From: G963667675 sp965197565
GTDB taxonomy: Bacteria; Chloroflexota; Dehalococcoidia; Lucifugimonadales; UBA3495
Assembly: GCA_965197565.1 (NCBI GenBank)
Contig: CBDANK010000002.1
Span: 186,001 to 250,000 of the forward strand
DNA length: 64,000 bases
Direction of reading: 5' to 3'
The notes beneath the pieces were generated by a model that saw only the letters and a list, made by a program, of their open reading frames with translations, was not told where the DNA came from and searched no databases. The translations under genes were made by a program, and so were the position numbers. Positions 44,347 to 53,210 of this stretch are shown here, in pieces. Within the stretch, counting starts at the first letter, position 1; each line of letters begins with the position of its first letter.

Positions 44347-45147
44347 CTACCGGCCCTTGAACCGAGGTTGGCGTTTCTCGGCAAAGGCCTTGGAGCCCTC
44401 AATCGCGTCTTCCGTATAGTACATATTGGTATTGGTTTCCAGTTCCAAAGCAAGAGCGCTTTCCAAGCCTATCGATGTCCCCATCTCGAGCATACGCTTG
44501 TGCGCTGCAACTGACGCCGGAGAATTGGCCATCACTTTTCGAGCTAGTTCCACCGCACTGTGCTCAAGGCGGTCATCGGGGACTACTTCCGTAAGCAAAC
44601 CCATCCGATAGGCTTCTTGAGCATCTACCGGCTCGGCTAAAAGGGCCAGCTTGCGGGCATTGGCTAAACCAACTATCAAAGGCAACAATCTAGTCGCCCC
44701 GCCTGTGATGGTTAGCCCGGCGCGGGCCTCGGCGAAGTAGAATTTGGCGGATTCGGTTGCCACTATGAAGTCGCAAGCAAGTGGGAGTTCTAAACCTCCC
44801 CCTACTGCCCACCCATGCACTGCGGCGATGGAGACTTTACTACTCTGCCGGAGGGTGCGGGTTATGTCTTGAAGTTTTTCCTTGATCTCCCGATGTTCCT
44901 CGAATGATATTTTGCCGTTTCGAATGTCTTCGATCCGCCCGTTTACGTCCTTTAGATCGGCGCCGGCGCAGAAGGCGCGGCCCTCTCCTGAGAAGATGAT
45001 AACTCGCACAGTGGGCTCTCTAGCGGCCTCGACTATGTGCTTATGCAGTTCTCGAATCATGGTCCAGTTGAAGGCGTTCAAACGGTCCGGCCGGTTGAGC
45101 CGTATTCGGGATAGGCCGTTCTCTATTGTATGCAAGACTGCAGGCAT
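44347..45147 (-). CDS. Enoyl-CoA hydratase/isomerase (crotonase family)
   Basis: 266 residues from the ATG at 45147, which has AAGGGA upstream; the open frame extends to 45186. The crotonase oxyanion-hole motif VIIFSGEGRAFCAGADLKDV is seen, along with SIAAVHGWAVGGGLELPLACD and ITGGATRLLPLIVGL. The catalytic Glu pair is plausible in GGGLELPLAC and EARAGLTITGG. It hydrates or isomerises an enoyl-CoA. It lies between the CoA-transferase (43 bp) and the ureohydrolase-type pair (50 bp), all on the minus strand, so they may form one operon. Confidence 0.88.
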   Translation of the reverse strand: MPAVLHTIENGLSRIRLNRPDRLNAFNWTMIRELHKHIVEAAREPTVRVIIFSGEGRAFCAGADLKDVNGRIEDIRNGKISFEEHREIKEKLQDITRTLRQSSKVSIAAVHGWAVGGGLELPLACDFIVATESAKFYFAEARAGLTITGGATRLLPLIVGLANARKLALLAEPVDAQEAYRMGLLTEVVPDDRLEHSAVELARKVMANSPASVAAHKRMLEMGTSIGLESALALELETNTNMYYTEDAIEGSKAFAEKRQPRFKGR

Positions 45148-45197
45148 AGACTTTTCCCTTCTTGGACGGGTCACTGGACGGGTCAATAGAGCTGGAG

Positions 45198-46175
45198 TTA
45201 CTCTCGGACTTTGACTCCCGCCAGGAAGGATAAGAGCAAACCCAAGGCGGTCCTGCCAACCACTTCTTTGATGTCGTTGTAAGTGTCTATACCCACTAGG
45301 TCGAGGACCTTAACATTGGGGTCTTGGCCCAGCAGGAACAAAGACTCTTGCAAGTCGGTCAGGGACACCCCACCGGGCGCCGAGGCCAGGGTGGATGAGC
45401 TGGCAAGAATATCCAAGGCCGAACCATCCAAACTAACATAGACGCCATCTGTGCCGGTCGAGGCGGTGTCCAAGGCTCGGCGCGTGACTGCCTCAATCCC
45501 TTCTTTTCGGACCTGACGCGCCGTAACCACGGTTACACCCCGGTCTAAGGCCCAGTCCTCTTCCTGCTTGGAGGACAAAAAGCCGTGGCTGCCGATGTGG
45601 ACCACATTGGGGCCGGAAACCCCGATATCTGCCTCCAGAATAGCTCGGGTAGGGGTTGCGTCGCTGGGCCCGTTCTCGGCGACATCGCGGCTATCGACAC
45701 GCGAATCAAATTGAATGACGCCAAACCTCTGGCTGGTGGCCTTGCACAGGGCCTTAACCGTGGGCAGGGTTATCGAGCCGTCGCCGCCCACGACGATAGT
45801 AACGATGTTGCGGGTCAACTCAAAGATACCAGTGGCGGCGGCTTCAATGCGCCGATGGTTCTCCAGCACGTCGGTTGCGTGCAAACCGATATCGCCCAGG
45901 TGCCGGACCCTAAGCGACTGGATGTCGGTCCCCAAGTCGGGGTTGTAGGTGGTGCAATACACCATCGCTTTCCTGATCGCGTCGGGCGTTGTATCCACGC
46001 CCATAGGCAAGAGGCCGCCTTTAACTAGAGGCACTCCGACGATGGCTGTGTCGATGGACTCTTCCAAGTCCCAAGTGGTGACCCAGTTGCTTACCCGGCG
46101 TTCCCGCTGGCCTTCCAATCGTGCTAGACGGATTATCCGCGGAGGGTTCAACCACTCTATAGCTTTAGCCGCCAT
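45198..46175 (-). CDS. Arginase-fold protein with degraded metal site (second locus)
   Basis: 325 residues from the ATG at 46175 (GAGGAG nine bases upstream). The fold is recognisable: TIVVGGDGSITLPTV, GVIQFDSRVDSRD, VVHIGSHGFLS and YVSLDGSALDI. Three of six ligand positions are changed: G133 for His, R159 for His in the DSRVD motif, and S252 for Asp. D157, D161 and D250 remain. It follows the intact paralog (46202) by 26 bp on the same strand. Its residue losses are different from those in the first cluster, so it degenerated independently. Confidence 0.84.
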   Translation of the reverse strand: MAAKAIEWLNPPRIIRLARLEGQRERRVSNWVTTWDLEESIDTAIVGVPLVKGGLLPMGVDTTPDAIRKAMVYCTTYNPDLGTDIQSLRVRHLGDIGLHATDVLENHRRIEAAATGIFELTRNIVTIVVGGDGSITLPTVKALCKATSQRFGVIQFDSRVDSRDVAENGPSDATPTRAILEADIGVSGPNVVHIGSHGFLSSKQEEDWALDRGVTVVTARQVRKEGIEAVTRRALDTASTGTDGVYVSLDGSALDILASSSTLASAPGGVSLTDLQESLFLLGQDPNVKVLDLVGIDTYNDIKEVVGRTALGLLLSFLAGVKVRE

Positions 46176-46201
46176 TGTCGATGTCTCCTCAACCACCGTT
46201 T

Positions 46202-47179
46202 TCAGGCATATAGTTTTCGGCGCTCCAAAAGCCCCGCCAGAAAGCTCACCATCAGCATGACAGCCATCCGGGAAGTCACGCCCCTCAGGTCCTTCATGGG
46301 GTCCACTTCCACCAGGTCCAGGGCCATGACCTTTTGGTTTTTGCCGAGCATGTACACTGCTTCTATGGCTTCTTTCGGGTCGAGGCCCCCTGGCGCGGGC
46401 GCCCCTGTTCCCGGTGCCGAGGCATCTTCAATAGCGTCGATGTCAAACGAGACGTAAATGGCGTCGGTGCCATCGCCGGCTTGAGCCATGGCTTCGTCCA
46501 TCACCGGCCCTATGCCCCGCCGCCACACTTCTCGTGCCGTTACTTCTCGGAGGCCGACACTTTTCGCGTATTCTCCCCAAACAACGGAGGACATAGAGCT
46601 GTGGAGACCGATCTGGACTGCGTTCCGGCCCTGGACTTGTCCCGCCTCTATGACCTGCCTGAACATGCTGGCGGAAGTTGGACCTTGGAGCGTTGGGTCA
46701 GCCAGGTCATTGTGGGCGTCGAAATCCACCAACCCCACCCTGCTGTATTCATTGCCGTTCCTGAAGGCCCGGATCGACGGAGCAGCAATGGCATGGTTTC
46801 CTCCAAATACGATGGGTATGAAATTAGGAGACTGCTGATACAAATCCGTGAGCCCCTCTTCGATATTCTTGTGACAGCGCATCACCTCGGTGGGGTGCAT
46901 CTGAATATCGCCGATGTCCCGTATCTTGAGATCGCCGATGTCCACGTCGAACTCGTGGCTGCGAGTAGCAAACCTGAGAAACCATTCCCGGATGGAGTTG
47001 GGAGCCTCACCGGTCCCTTGAAAAGTGGCATGAAAATTAAAGGGCACTCCAACGATGCCCGCGTCGATATCCTCCTCGAAGTCCCACGGCAATATAATTT
47101 CGGGGAGCATGGTCACTTCGGGGCTAATAGTGCTGGCCCGGCCCAACTTGGTTGACGGGGGGCTTAAATGTTTGATCAT
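46202..47179 (-). CDS. Arginase/agmatinase family ureohydrolase, metal ligands intact (second locus)
   Basis: 325 residues with GGAAGGAGA upstream of the ATG. All six ligands are present: H129 (IVFGGNHAIAAPS), D154/H156/D158 in the canonical VDFDAHND and D246/D248 (YVSFDIDAIEDASAPG). It has GGNH in place of GGDH and lacks the usual DP after SFDIDAI, having an extra Glu-Asp. It is the first gene of a probable operon with a degenerate paralog (45198), an enoyl-CoA hydratase and a CoA-transferase. The acyl-CoA context suggests it may handle a guanidino or amidino acid. Substrate unknown. Confidence 0.88.
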   Translation of the reverse strand: MIKHLSPPSTKLGRASTISPEVTMLPEIILPWDFEEDIDAGIVGVPFNFHATFQGTGEAPNSIREWFLRFATRSHEFDVDIGDLKIRDIGDIQMHPTEVMRCHKNIEEGLTDLYQQSPNFIPIVFGGNHAIAAPSIRAFRNGNEYSRVGLVDFDAHNDLADPTLQGPTSASMFRQVIEAGQVQGRNAVQIGLHSSMSSVVWGEYAKSVGLREVTAREVWRRGIGPVMDEAMAQAGDGTDAIYVSFDIDAIEDASAPGTGAPAPGGLDPKEAIEAVYMLGKNQKVMALDLVEVDPMKDLRGVTSRMAVMLMVSFLAGLLERRKLYA

Positions 47180-47567
47180 AAAGGTGTCTCCTTCCGGGGT
47201 TTGCCGGCGTTTGCCATATCAAGCTCGGGGATTCAAAGTGCCCGTCATTCTGGACGTTGCCGATGGTACCGGCGTGCCAGGACACTGTCAATCACTCCAT
47301 CGGGACAGCCCAGGGTCTTTTACTGATGCGTGAACAACGAACTAAACCCGGCTCTTCTCCGTCGCAACTCCGGCTTCCCACCGTCACTCCCGCGAAACGC
47401 AAGAGTCCAAGGGCGTTGGGGCCGCGGACACCCGCCCCGTATCGGAGTACGGGGCAGGCATTTCACGGGTATGACGAAGAGCATTTTCAGAGGAAAGACG
47501 GGATAGGCTAGTTTAGATATTTACTCACCGCTCAGTAAAAGTCCCTGCTGTCTCGACGGGAATATTA
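47180..47567. repeat. Intergenic region with a dispersed-type hairpin
   Basis: 388 bp with no gene. GCCCCGTA (47434-47441) and TACGGGGC (47448-47455) form a perfect 8-bp stem with a 6-nt loop. Upstream, ACTCCCGCGAAACGCAAGAGT near 47385-47405 is a degraded copy of the common CCCGC/GCGGG hairpin. These are likely dispersed intergenic repeats, also seen at 30979. The ureohydrolase promoter must lie on the left side of this stretch. Confidence 0.5.
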
Positions 47568-48239
47568 CTAAGGGAAGATGCGCTGGTAAATGCCTGGCGA
47601 ACCCGGCGCATGGGTCATCTGAGCCCGCACCGTCCCGTTCCAAAGGGGAGTTTCTGTCCTTCGCGAGCTGGCAGAAACTTGGAGAGACTCCATCTCATGC
47701 AGGGTCGTATACTTGGGTTCGCCCATGACAGCCTGGAACCGACGTCCCCGGATATATCCAGGCACGTCGTAGCAAAGAGGGAGCCGTTCCGTATTGTAGG
47801 CCTGGTTGAACTCGTCATCCAAGTCCGGTGGGACGGACATCCGGCCCACCAACAACACCGGGGCCATCTCCGCTTGGGCCGTCTCTCCGGGCACGCCGGC
47901 TGGATAGATCAAACGGTAAAGGTTGCGAATGTAGTTGATCCCAATCACGCTGGGAGACATACGTTGCGACCACTCTGTGGGGTTGTTCAACCAGTACTGC
48001 CAAGCCTCGGAGCGCCAAGCCTCCGGCTCAGCAAGCTCGTAACAAGCCAGGTACTTAGGACTACCCTGAACCGCAGTGTAACGAGCGGCACTGAGCACTC
48101 CTGGAATATATAAGCGTTCCGGAATATGCTCTTCGTTGTACCACCTGTTGAACTCGTCCTCGTGTTCCGGGCCTACGTCCGTGTACACCATTAGTAAGCC
48201 CCGCCCCTTCTTGACTGCCGTCTCCAACCTCTTGTTCAT
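47568..48239 (-). CDS. Duplicated EthD/ferredoxin-like alpha-beta barrel protein
   Basis: 223 residues from the ATG at 48239, whose ATGA overlaps the Nudix stop. Two dimeric alpha-beta barrel repeats are visible: GPEHEDEFNRWYNEEHIPERL ends with IPGVLSAARY, and PDLDDEFNQAYNTERLPLCYD ends with VPGYIRGRRF. Residues near each repeat (W-Y-N-x-E-H) match EthD/DUF4286-type proteins. Such domains act in polyketide cyclisation, ether degradation or as monooxygenases; none can be assigned here. The longer open frame (start 48341) would overlap the Nudix gene and is not needed. Confidence 0.75.
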   Translation of the reverse strand: MNKRLETAVKKGRGLLMVYTDVGPEHEDEFNRWYNEEHIPERLYIPGVLSAARYTAVQGSPKYLACYELAEPEAWRSEAWQYWLNNPTEWSQRMSPSVIGINYIRNLYRLIYPAGVPGETAQAEMAPVLLVGRMSVPPDLDDEFNQAYNTERLPLCYDVPGYIRGRRFQAVMGEPKYTTLHEMESLQVSASSRRTETPLWNGTVRAQMTHAPGSPGIYQRIFP

Positions 48240-48667
48240 TCTCCCATTCCAGAGTAGTAACGACATCCGGTGTGCAGGCTGTCTAGGGCATACCACGCCG
48301 CCCGGAAAAGCGGCTTGGGCAAGCAATCCAGAGGGAACCAACCCGATTCCGAGAACCCCTCTGGCTTAGCCAGCCTGGGCTCTTGACCACCGATATCGCT
48401 CAGGAACTCTACGTCTACGTAGTGTTTGCCGTAGGCCACGATGTTGCTTACGCAGAGAAACCGGAGGTCTCCCACCGTCACCCCCAGTTCCTCCAATGCC
48501 TCGCGGCGGGCGCATTCCTCCAGCGACTCTCCTGTTTCCAGGTGGCCTCCGGCCGAGGCCCAGGCACCTTCACCGTGGGACCCTTGACGCTTGGCCAGAA
48601 ACACTTGGCCGTCTCGGACAAATATCACGCCCACTCCTACCAGAGGCCGGGCCGGGAGGTCTGTCAT
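48236..48667 (-). CDS. Nudix hydrolase
   Basis: 143 residues. The Nudix box is GGHLETGESLEECARREALEELGV near residues 41-64, with the expected G-x5-E-x7-R-E-x-x-E-E-x-G residues. VGVGVIFVRDGQVFLAKRQG gives the start of the fold. Substrates are nucleoside diphosphates linked to another moiety; MutT-like or ADP-ribose types are possible. It is translationally coupled to the EthD-like gene through an ATGA overlap (48236-48239). Confidence 0.86.
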   Translation of the reverse strand: MTDLPARPLVGVGVIFVRDGQVFLAKRQGSHGEGAWASAGGHLETGESLEECARREALEELGVTVGDLRFLCVSNIVAYGKHYVDVEFLSDIGGQEPRLAKPEGFSESGWFPLDCLPKPLFRAAWYALDSLHTGCRYYSGMGE

Positions 48668-48828
48668 GAAGCCGAGTATAACATGGGCCAGCGGCCCTCA
48701 AGCTGCAATCAGTACAGAGAGCCGAAAGGCATTATATATTGGCTAAGAGATCAACCCTTCGACCCGCTCGCGGCGAACGGGTCTCTCTTTAGTGGCGAGC
48801 TTGTGGGACCAGGTCTTGAGATAACCTG

Positions 48829-49257
48829 TTAATCCAAGCCTCGGGTGCCCACCCATCCGGTCTCGGACACATCGATGATGACCCCATCGGGCCCGCCGTA
48901 CTTCACTTCCACATTACCGTGCCGGTGCTGGCCCATCCCGAGTTTCAGGGCCTGGTTGATATCGTCTCGTGGTTGGGCGTCGGCAGCTTGCATCTTTTTG
49001 GCTATCTCCTCCAGGCTCTCCACCTCGAAGCCAATGTGATGTATGCCGCTGTAATTCATGCCTCGCTCGGTTCCCGCCACTTGGTCGTTTTGGAAGTCCA
49101 AGATCGCCAAGTTGATATTGCCATCACTTAGGAAGAACCCCTTGGCAGTCGGACCGTCCAACTCGGCGATTTGCCTAAGACCGAAGACCTCCTGGTAGAA
49201 CCGAGCGGTCTTCTCGGAGTCCTGGGTAGCGATGGCTATGTGCTTGATCTGTGCCAT
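48829..49257 (-). CDS. VOC family (glyoxalase/bleomycin resistance) protein
   Basis: 142 residues from the ATG at 49257; GGAGG is seven bases upstream, while the open frame starts at 49338. The vicinal oxygen chelate fold is seen as KHIAIATQDSEKTARFYQEVFGL and SGIHHIGFEVESLEEIAKKM, with metal-ligand candidates H6, E49-type and the His in HHIGF and the Glu in GNVEVKYGGPDG. Members include glyoxalase I, methylmalonyl-CoA epimerase and ring-cleaving dioxygenases. It is next to an LLM-class enzyme on the same strand. Confidence 0.83.
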   Translation of the reverse strand: MAQIKHIAIATQDSEKTARFYQEVFGLRQIAELDGPTAKGFFLSDGNINLAILDFQNDQVAGTERGMNYSGIHHIGFEVESLEEIAKKMQAADAQPRDDINQALKLGMGQHRHGNVEVKYGGPDGVIIDVSETGWVGTRGLD

Positions 49258-49362
49258 TCTCATCCTCCACCAACGATAATCCCATCGTATTCGTAGCGCT
49301 TTGGAACGGTCCTTCGACCGCACCCAAGATACCATCATTCTCCGTAGGCTGCCAGACCGGCA

Positions 49363-50385
49363 TCATTTGAACTGGGGCATCACTTTTTCGGTAAGCTGGC
49401 GGATGGAGCGCAGCACCAACTCATTGGGTATCTGCCCTCCGTAGTTCATCTCCAGCACCAGGCCCGATATGCCCAACTCCTCTTGGTATCTTTGGATCCG
49501 TTCCACCACTTCCTCCGGCGTACCGTACATCACCTTGTGGCGGAGCACCTCTTCGTAGGAGATGTCGGCCAGACGCCGGAGCCTGTCGGCGGTTTCCTGA
49601 TTTGGCGCGGAAGCGATTTGGGCGGCGGTGTATCCTATCATATAGGTGGTGCTGGCCTCGGGTTCGGAACGGGCATTTTCGGCGCTTTCCGAAACGTAGG
49701 CCGGAATGCGCAGCAGTACATCTCCCGAATCCGGGTGGCCCGCTTCCCGCAAGGCGTCCCGGTACAGTTTCAGCCGGTCCATTAGCTCGGGCTCATCCGA
49801 ATTGGTGCTGATGAAGATCGGGTATCCCAATTTCCCCACCATCGAGAAAGTCTCAGCACTTGCTGCGGCAACCCGGATGGGAGGGTGAAGGCCCTGATAA
49901 GGCTTGGGCTCCACGTTTACGTTATGAAAGGAGTAGAATTCACCCTCGTGAGAGAAGGGCTCATCGTTCCAAGCCTTAGTAATTACGTCCATGGCTTCCA
50001 AGAACCGGGCGCTGCTTTCCGAGTAGTCGATGTTATACCCCTTGTAGTACCTGGTCAGACCGCTGCGCCCGACACCGAAATCCAGCCGGCCTTTGCTGAT
50101 CTGGTCCACGGTGGCGGCCTCCTCGGCCACACGCAGAGGGTTGGTCAGGGGCAACACCTGCACCGCCAGTCCGATCCTCACTCTCTCGGTGCGGGTGGCG
50201 ACAGAACTGGCGACAATGAGCGGCGAGGACAACACGGAATAGGGGCTAAAATGGACCTCGGCCAGCCAGATGGAGTCCACACCCATCCTCTCTGACGCCT
50301 CGACCTGGTTGAAGCCGCGTTCGAAGGTCTCCGCCTGAGTGGCGCCCTTCTGGATATCGAAGTCATAGAACAGGCCGAATTTCAT
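49363..50385 (-). CDS. LLM-class flavin-dependent oxidoreductase
   Basis: 340-residue luciferase-like monooxygenase fold. Starts MKFGLFYDFDIQKGATQAETF and has DSIWLAEVHFSPYSVLSSPLI, VQVLPLTNPLRVAEEAATVDQISKGRLDFGVGRSG and the C-terminal YGTPEEVVERIQRYQEELGISG. It uses FMNH2 or F420 and oxidises aldehydes, alkanes, or aromatic compounds; the cofactor cannot be told by eye. Such genes are numerous in SAR202-type genomes, which supports the taxonomic guess. No partner flavin reductase is adjacent. Confidence 0.9.
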   Translation of the reverse strand: MKFGLFYDFDIQKGATQAETFERGFNQVEASERMGVDSIWLAEVHFSPYSVLSSPLIVASSVATRTERVRIGLAVQVLPLTNPLRVAEEAATVDQISKGRLDFGVGRSGLTRYYKGYNIDYSESSARFLEAMDVITKAWNDEPFSHEGEFYSFHNVNVEPKPYQGLHPPIRVAAASAETFSMVGKLGYPIFISTNSDEPELMDRLKLYRDALREAGHPDSGDVLLRIPAYVSESAENARSEPEASTTYMIGYTAAQIASAPNQETADRLRRLADISYEEVLRHKVMYGTPEEVVERIQRYQEELGISGLVLEMNYGGQIPNELVLRSIRQLTEKVMPQFK

Positions 50386-50712
50386 TGGCGTCTTCCTACC
50401 GGATGGTCCCGCGAACTCGGTGCGCTCCGGCGTCTAAGTTAGCTGTCCAAGCGAAGCGCGGGGGATGTGGACGAGTCTAGTGGCGGCCCCCATGACTGTC
50501 AAGAGAAAGCTACAGAATAGGTCTCTGCAACGGGCCTCCTGAAGAATCGCTGACATAGTCAGCACAACTTAACGTCCAATCCAGGGCCGATGTCTGGTAT
50601 CATAGCCGTATCGGCATTCCGTTGCCGCTGCCAACGATTTCAGAACCGGGAACGGCGTGATTCGACAAGCAATACCAAGCTTAGCGATGGTTTTCAGGGT
50701 GAGCAAGCCGCC

Positions 50713-52125
50713 ATGAGAAAAACGAAGATCATAGCAACCATAGGCCCGGCTTCCCGAGACCGAGACACCCTGGACCAGCTAATCTCCGCCGGAATGGACT
50801 GTGCTCGGCTCAATTTCTCCCACGGGGCCTTGGCGGAGCACGAGGAAGTGATTCGAACGGTCCGGCAGTTGTCCTTGGAGCACCAACGTCAAGTGGCCAT
50901 TTTACAGGACCTGGGGGGTATCAAAATGCGCCTGGGGCAGATGGGCGGGCCGGTCCACCTGAACCCCGGAGACGAGGTATCCTTGGTCCCCCAAGTCAGC
51001 TCCCAGAATGATGCCGTCATGCCCTTTCCCCATCCCGACGTGCTTAATAACCTCCGCCCAGGGCACCAGGTATTCATAGCCGACGGCACCGTTAGGTTGG
51101 AAGTTGTGGGCGGCGACGGCCAGAGGATTAGGACCCAAGTTCAAACCGGCGGCACCCTGTCATCCTTCAAAGGGGTAAATCTGCCGGGAATGGCCATAGA
51201 CCGGCCGGTGCTGACCGATAACGATAAAGTAGCCCTTCGATTCGGGGTGGAACAAGAAGTAGACTGGGTGGCTGTTTCTTTCGTGCGCACAGTGGAAGAC
51301 GTCAGATACGCCAGAGCCTACATGCAGGAGGTCGGAAGCACCTCCATGATAATGGCCAAGCTGGAGCGGGGAGAAGGCATCGACAATGTGGACGCTATTC
51401 TCCGGGAGGTGGACGGGGTAATGGTGGCCCGGGGCGACCTGGGTGTGGAAATACCCATGGAACGAGTCCCCCTAGTTCAAAAGGAGGTGGTCAAAAAAGC
51501 CAACGATGAAACCAGGGTCTCGGTGATTGCAACCCAGATTCTCCGCTCCATGGTTAACGCTCCCACACCCACCAGGGCTGAAGTATCGGATATTACCACT
51601 GCCGTTCTGGACGGCTGCGACGCTATCTTGCTCTCGGATGAAACCGCTATCGGAGAGTATCCGGTGGAAGCGGTGAGGGTCGCAGATACTACCATTAGAG
51701 AGGTTGAAGGGATCTATCCATACCACAAGGACCATGGGGCCCAAGACCGCACCCAGGCCATCGCAGCGGCGGCGGGCCGGCTGGTCCGCTCCCTGCAAGC
51801 AAAGCCCATTGTTATCACCAGCACAGGGCGGGCGGCTTTCGAGGTGTCCCGATTTCGGCCAAACGGCGACATCATTGTTTTTTCCCATGATCCGGCGGTC
51901 TTAAGGCGGTTGTCCCTGGGGTGGGGGTTGTGCCCCGTTGGAACCATCCCCCCAGAGCGGGACGTAGCCAAACTAGTAGCCTCATTGGTCAGAGAGGCTC
52001 TCAGCAGCGGGTTGGTCAACGAGACCGACATCGTCACCATTGTCCACGGGTTCTTGCCGGGGGTTTCCGGCACGACCAATACCATTCAGGTCTTGGATAT
52101 CAAAGAGTACCTTCAACAGCCCTGA
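50713..52125 (+). CDS. pyk: Pyruvate kinase
   Basis: Glycolytic phosphoenolpyruvate-to-pyruvate enzyme of 470 residues from the ATG at 50713 (the open frame reaches 50590, but family members start RKTKIIATIGPAS). Motifs: RLNFSHGALAEHEEVI (ATP/PEP binding), AILQDLGGIKMRLG, the Lys-Glu-Mg signature IMAKLERGEGIDNVD and VARGDLGVEIPMERVPLVQK. The C-terminal allosteric domain begins near residue 350 and includes SGRAAFEVSRFRPN. It is a single-gene unit with no strong ribosome binding site and divergent from the LLM gene. Confidence 0.94.
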   Translation: MRKTKIIATIGPASRDRDTLDQLISAGMDCARLNFSHGALAEHEEVIRTVRQLSLEHQRQVAILQDLGGIKMRLGQMGGPVHLNPGDEVSLVPQVSSQNDAVMPFPHPDVLNNLRPGHQVFIADGTVRLEVVGGDGQRIRTQVQTGGTLSSFKGVNLPGMAIDRPVLTDNDKVALRFGVEQEVDWVAVSFVRTVEDVRYARAYMQEVGSTSMIMAKLERGEGIDNVDAILREVDGVMVARGDLGVEIPMERVPLVQKEVVKKANDETRVSVIATQILRSMVNAPTPTRAEVSDITTAVLDGCDAILLSDETAIGEYPVEAVRVADTTIREVEGIYPYHKDHGAQDRTQAIAAAAGRLVRSLQAKPIVITSTGRAAFEVSRFRPNGDIIVFSHDPAVLRRLSLGWGLCPVGTIPPERDVAKLVASLVREALSSGLVNETDIVTIVHGFLPGVSGTTNTIQVLDIKEYLQQP

Positions 52126-52567
52126 TCTGACGCCAAGGTTGCGGAATTCACCTAAGAACTTGGCCGCTTTCATAGCAACGCCGAGCAACGCCGACCTGCC
52201 GCTACAGCAGGGTCATTCTACTCTCAAAACTTCGGGATGACTCATGCCTGGCCTGAGCACTGATGAAGAGTTGCTCATAAAGAAAGCTGGAACATCACGG
52301 TGGGCCGGGCCCAGAGCTCTTTAATTCTCGAAAAAACCATTCTGAGCCGCTCCGAAAACGTCATTCTGAGCCGTAGGCGAAGAATCCAACAACCTTCAGC
52401 AAGAACCTGGTCCGAGTACCGAAGAAAGAGAATACGGTCAAGAGGTTTAGACCCCTCGCGGAGTTTATCTTGAGCCTAGCCGAAAGGCTCGGGGTGACCT
52501 TGAAAAGTGACTCGGCGCGACATTGGAGAGTGACTCAGGGCGACAACGAAATGGCCCTGGGGCCGGG
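52126..52567. repeat. Intergenic region with CATTCTGAGCCG repeats
   Basis: 442 bp without a gene. CATTCTGAGCCG is repeated directly near 52340 and 52362, and the phrase TGAGCCATTCTGAGCCATT occurs in the MITE at 23890, so a dispersed repeat family is likely. No promoter was clearly identified. It separates pyk from the TPP-enzyme gene, which is convergent. Confidence 0.45.
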
Positions 52568-53152
52568 CTACCCTACGGCTAGGTCCTTTCGTAGGTCTGT
52601 CATTACTTGCGTGCCTGAGCGGTTGTCCGTGGTTTCGTCCTCGAAGCGCACCTCGCGAGGACGGGGGTTGGGTAGAGTCTTCACGCAAACCAGCACCGGA
52701 CCGGACTGATTCAATATCTCCTCGGCCCGGTTTGAGAAATCCTCGAGGTCGTCGAAATCGTAGGCCGCGGCGTATCCAGCGCTCCTGGCCAGCTCCGCGA
52801 ATGAAATCTTATCCTGTCCGGGGATAGGTTGCCCGCCGGTGGTGGCGTACATGCCGTTTTCCAGCACAAAGTGATACAGGTTGCGAGGTTGCTGGCCCCC
52901 GATAGTTACCAGGGTGCCAAGGTTCATCTCCAGGCTGCCGTCGCCGTCTAAAACAATAACCTTGATCTCAGGTTGAGACAGACACACCCCAAGGGCGAAG
53001 GAAGAGCCCTTGCCCATGATCTCCGGCGGCATATCTCGCTGCGGGTAGGTACTGATCTTGGGCCACTCTACACCCGCCCTTTCCGCCGGAATGACCACAG
53101 CGTTACCCCGGTACTTTTGCAGCACGGCCATCACATCGACTTGGTCTATCAT
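52568..53152 (-). CDS. Lone TPP-binding decarboxylase subunit (sulfopyruvate decarboxylase beta-like)
   Basis: 194 residues forming only a pyrophosphate-binding TPP domain. The TPP/Mg motif is VLDGDGSLEMNLGTLVTIGGQQPRNLYHFVLENGMYATTGGQP (given here in two parts: GDGSLEMNLG and, 19 residues on, LENGMYATTGGQP). The arrangement matches the beta (ComE) subunit of sulfopyruvate or phosphonopyruvate decarboxylase, whose alpha subunit supplies the pyrimidine-binding domain. No such partner gene is adjacent: the neighbours are pyk and gltD. It could pair with a subunit elsewhere. Confidence 0.78.
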   Translation of the reverse strand: MIDQVDVMAVLQKYRGNAVVIPAERAGVEWPKISTYPQRDMPPEIMGKGSSFALGVCLSQPEIKVIVLDGDGSLEMNLGTLVTIGGQQPRNLYHFVLENGMYATTGGQPIPGQDKISFAELARSAGYAAAYDFDDLEDFSNRAEEILNQSGPVLVCVKTLPNPRPREVRFEDETTDNRSGTQVMTDLRKDLAVG

Positions 53153-53210
53153 CGCGTCCTCCTTAAGTTCAGCCTTAAAACAAGTCCCCCTGATAGCTTA
53201 TCCCAACGGG

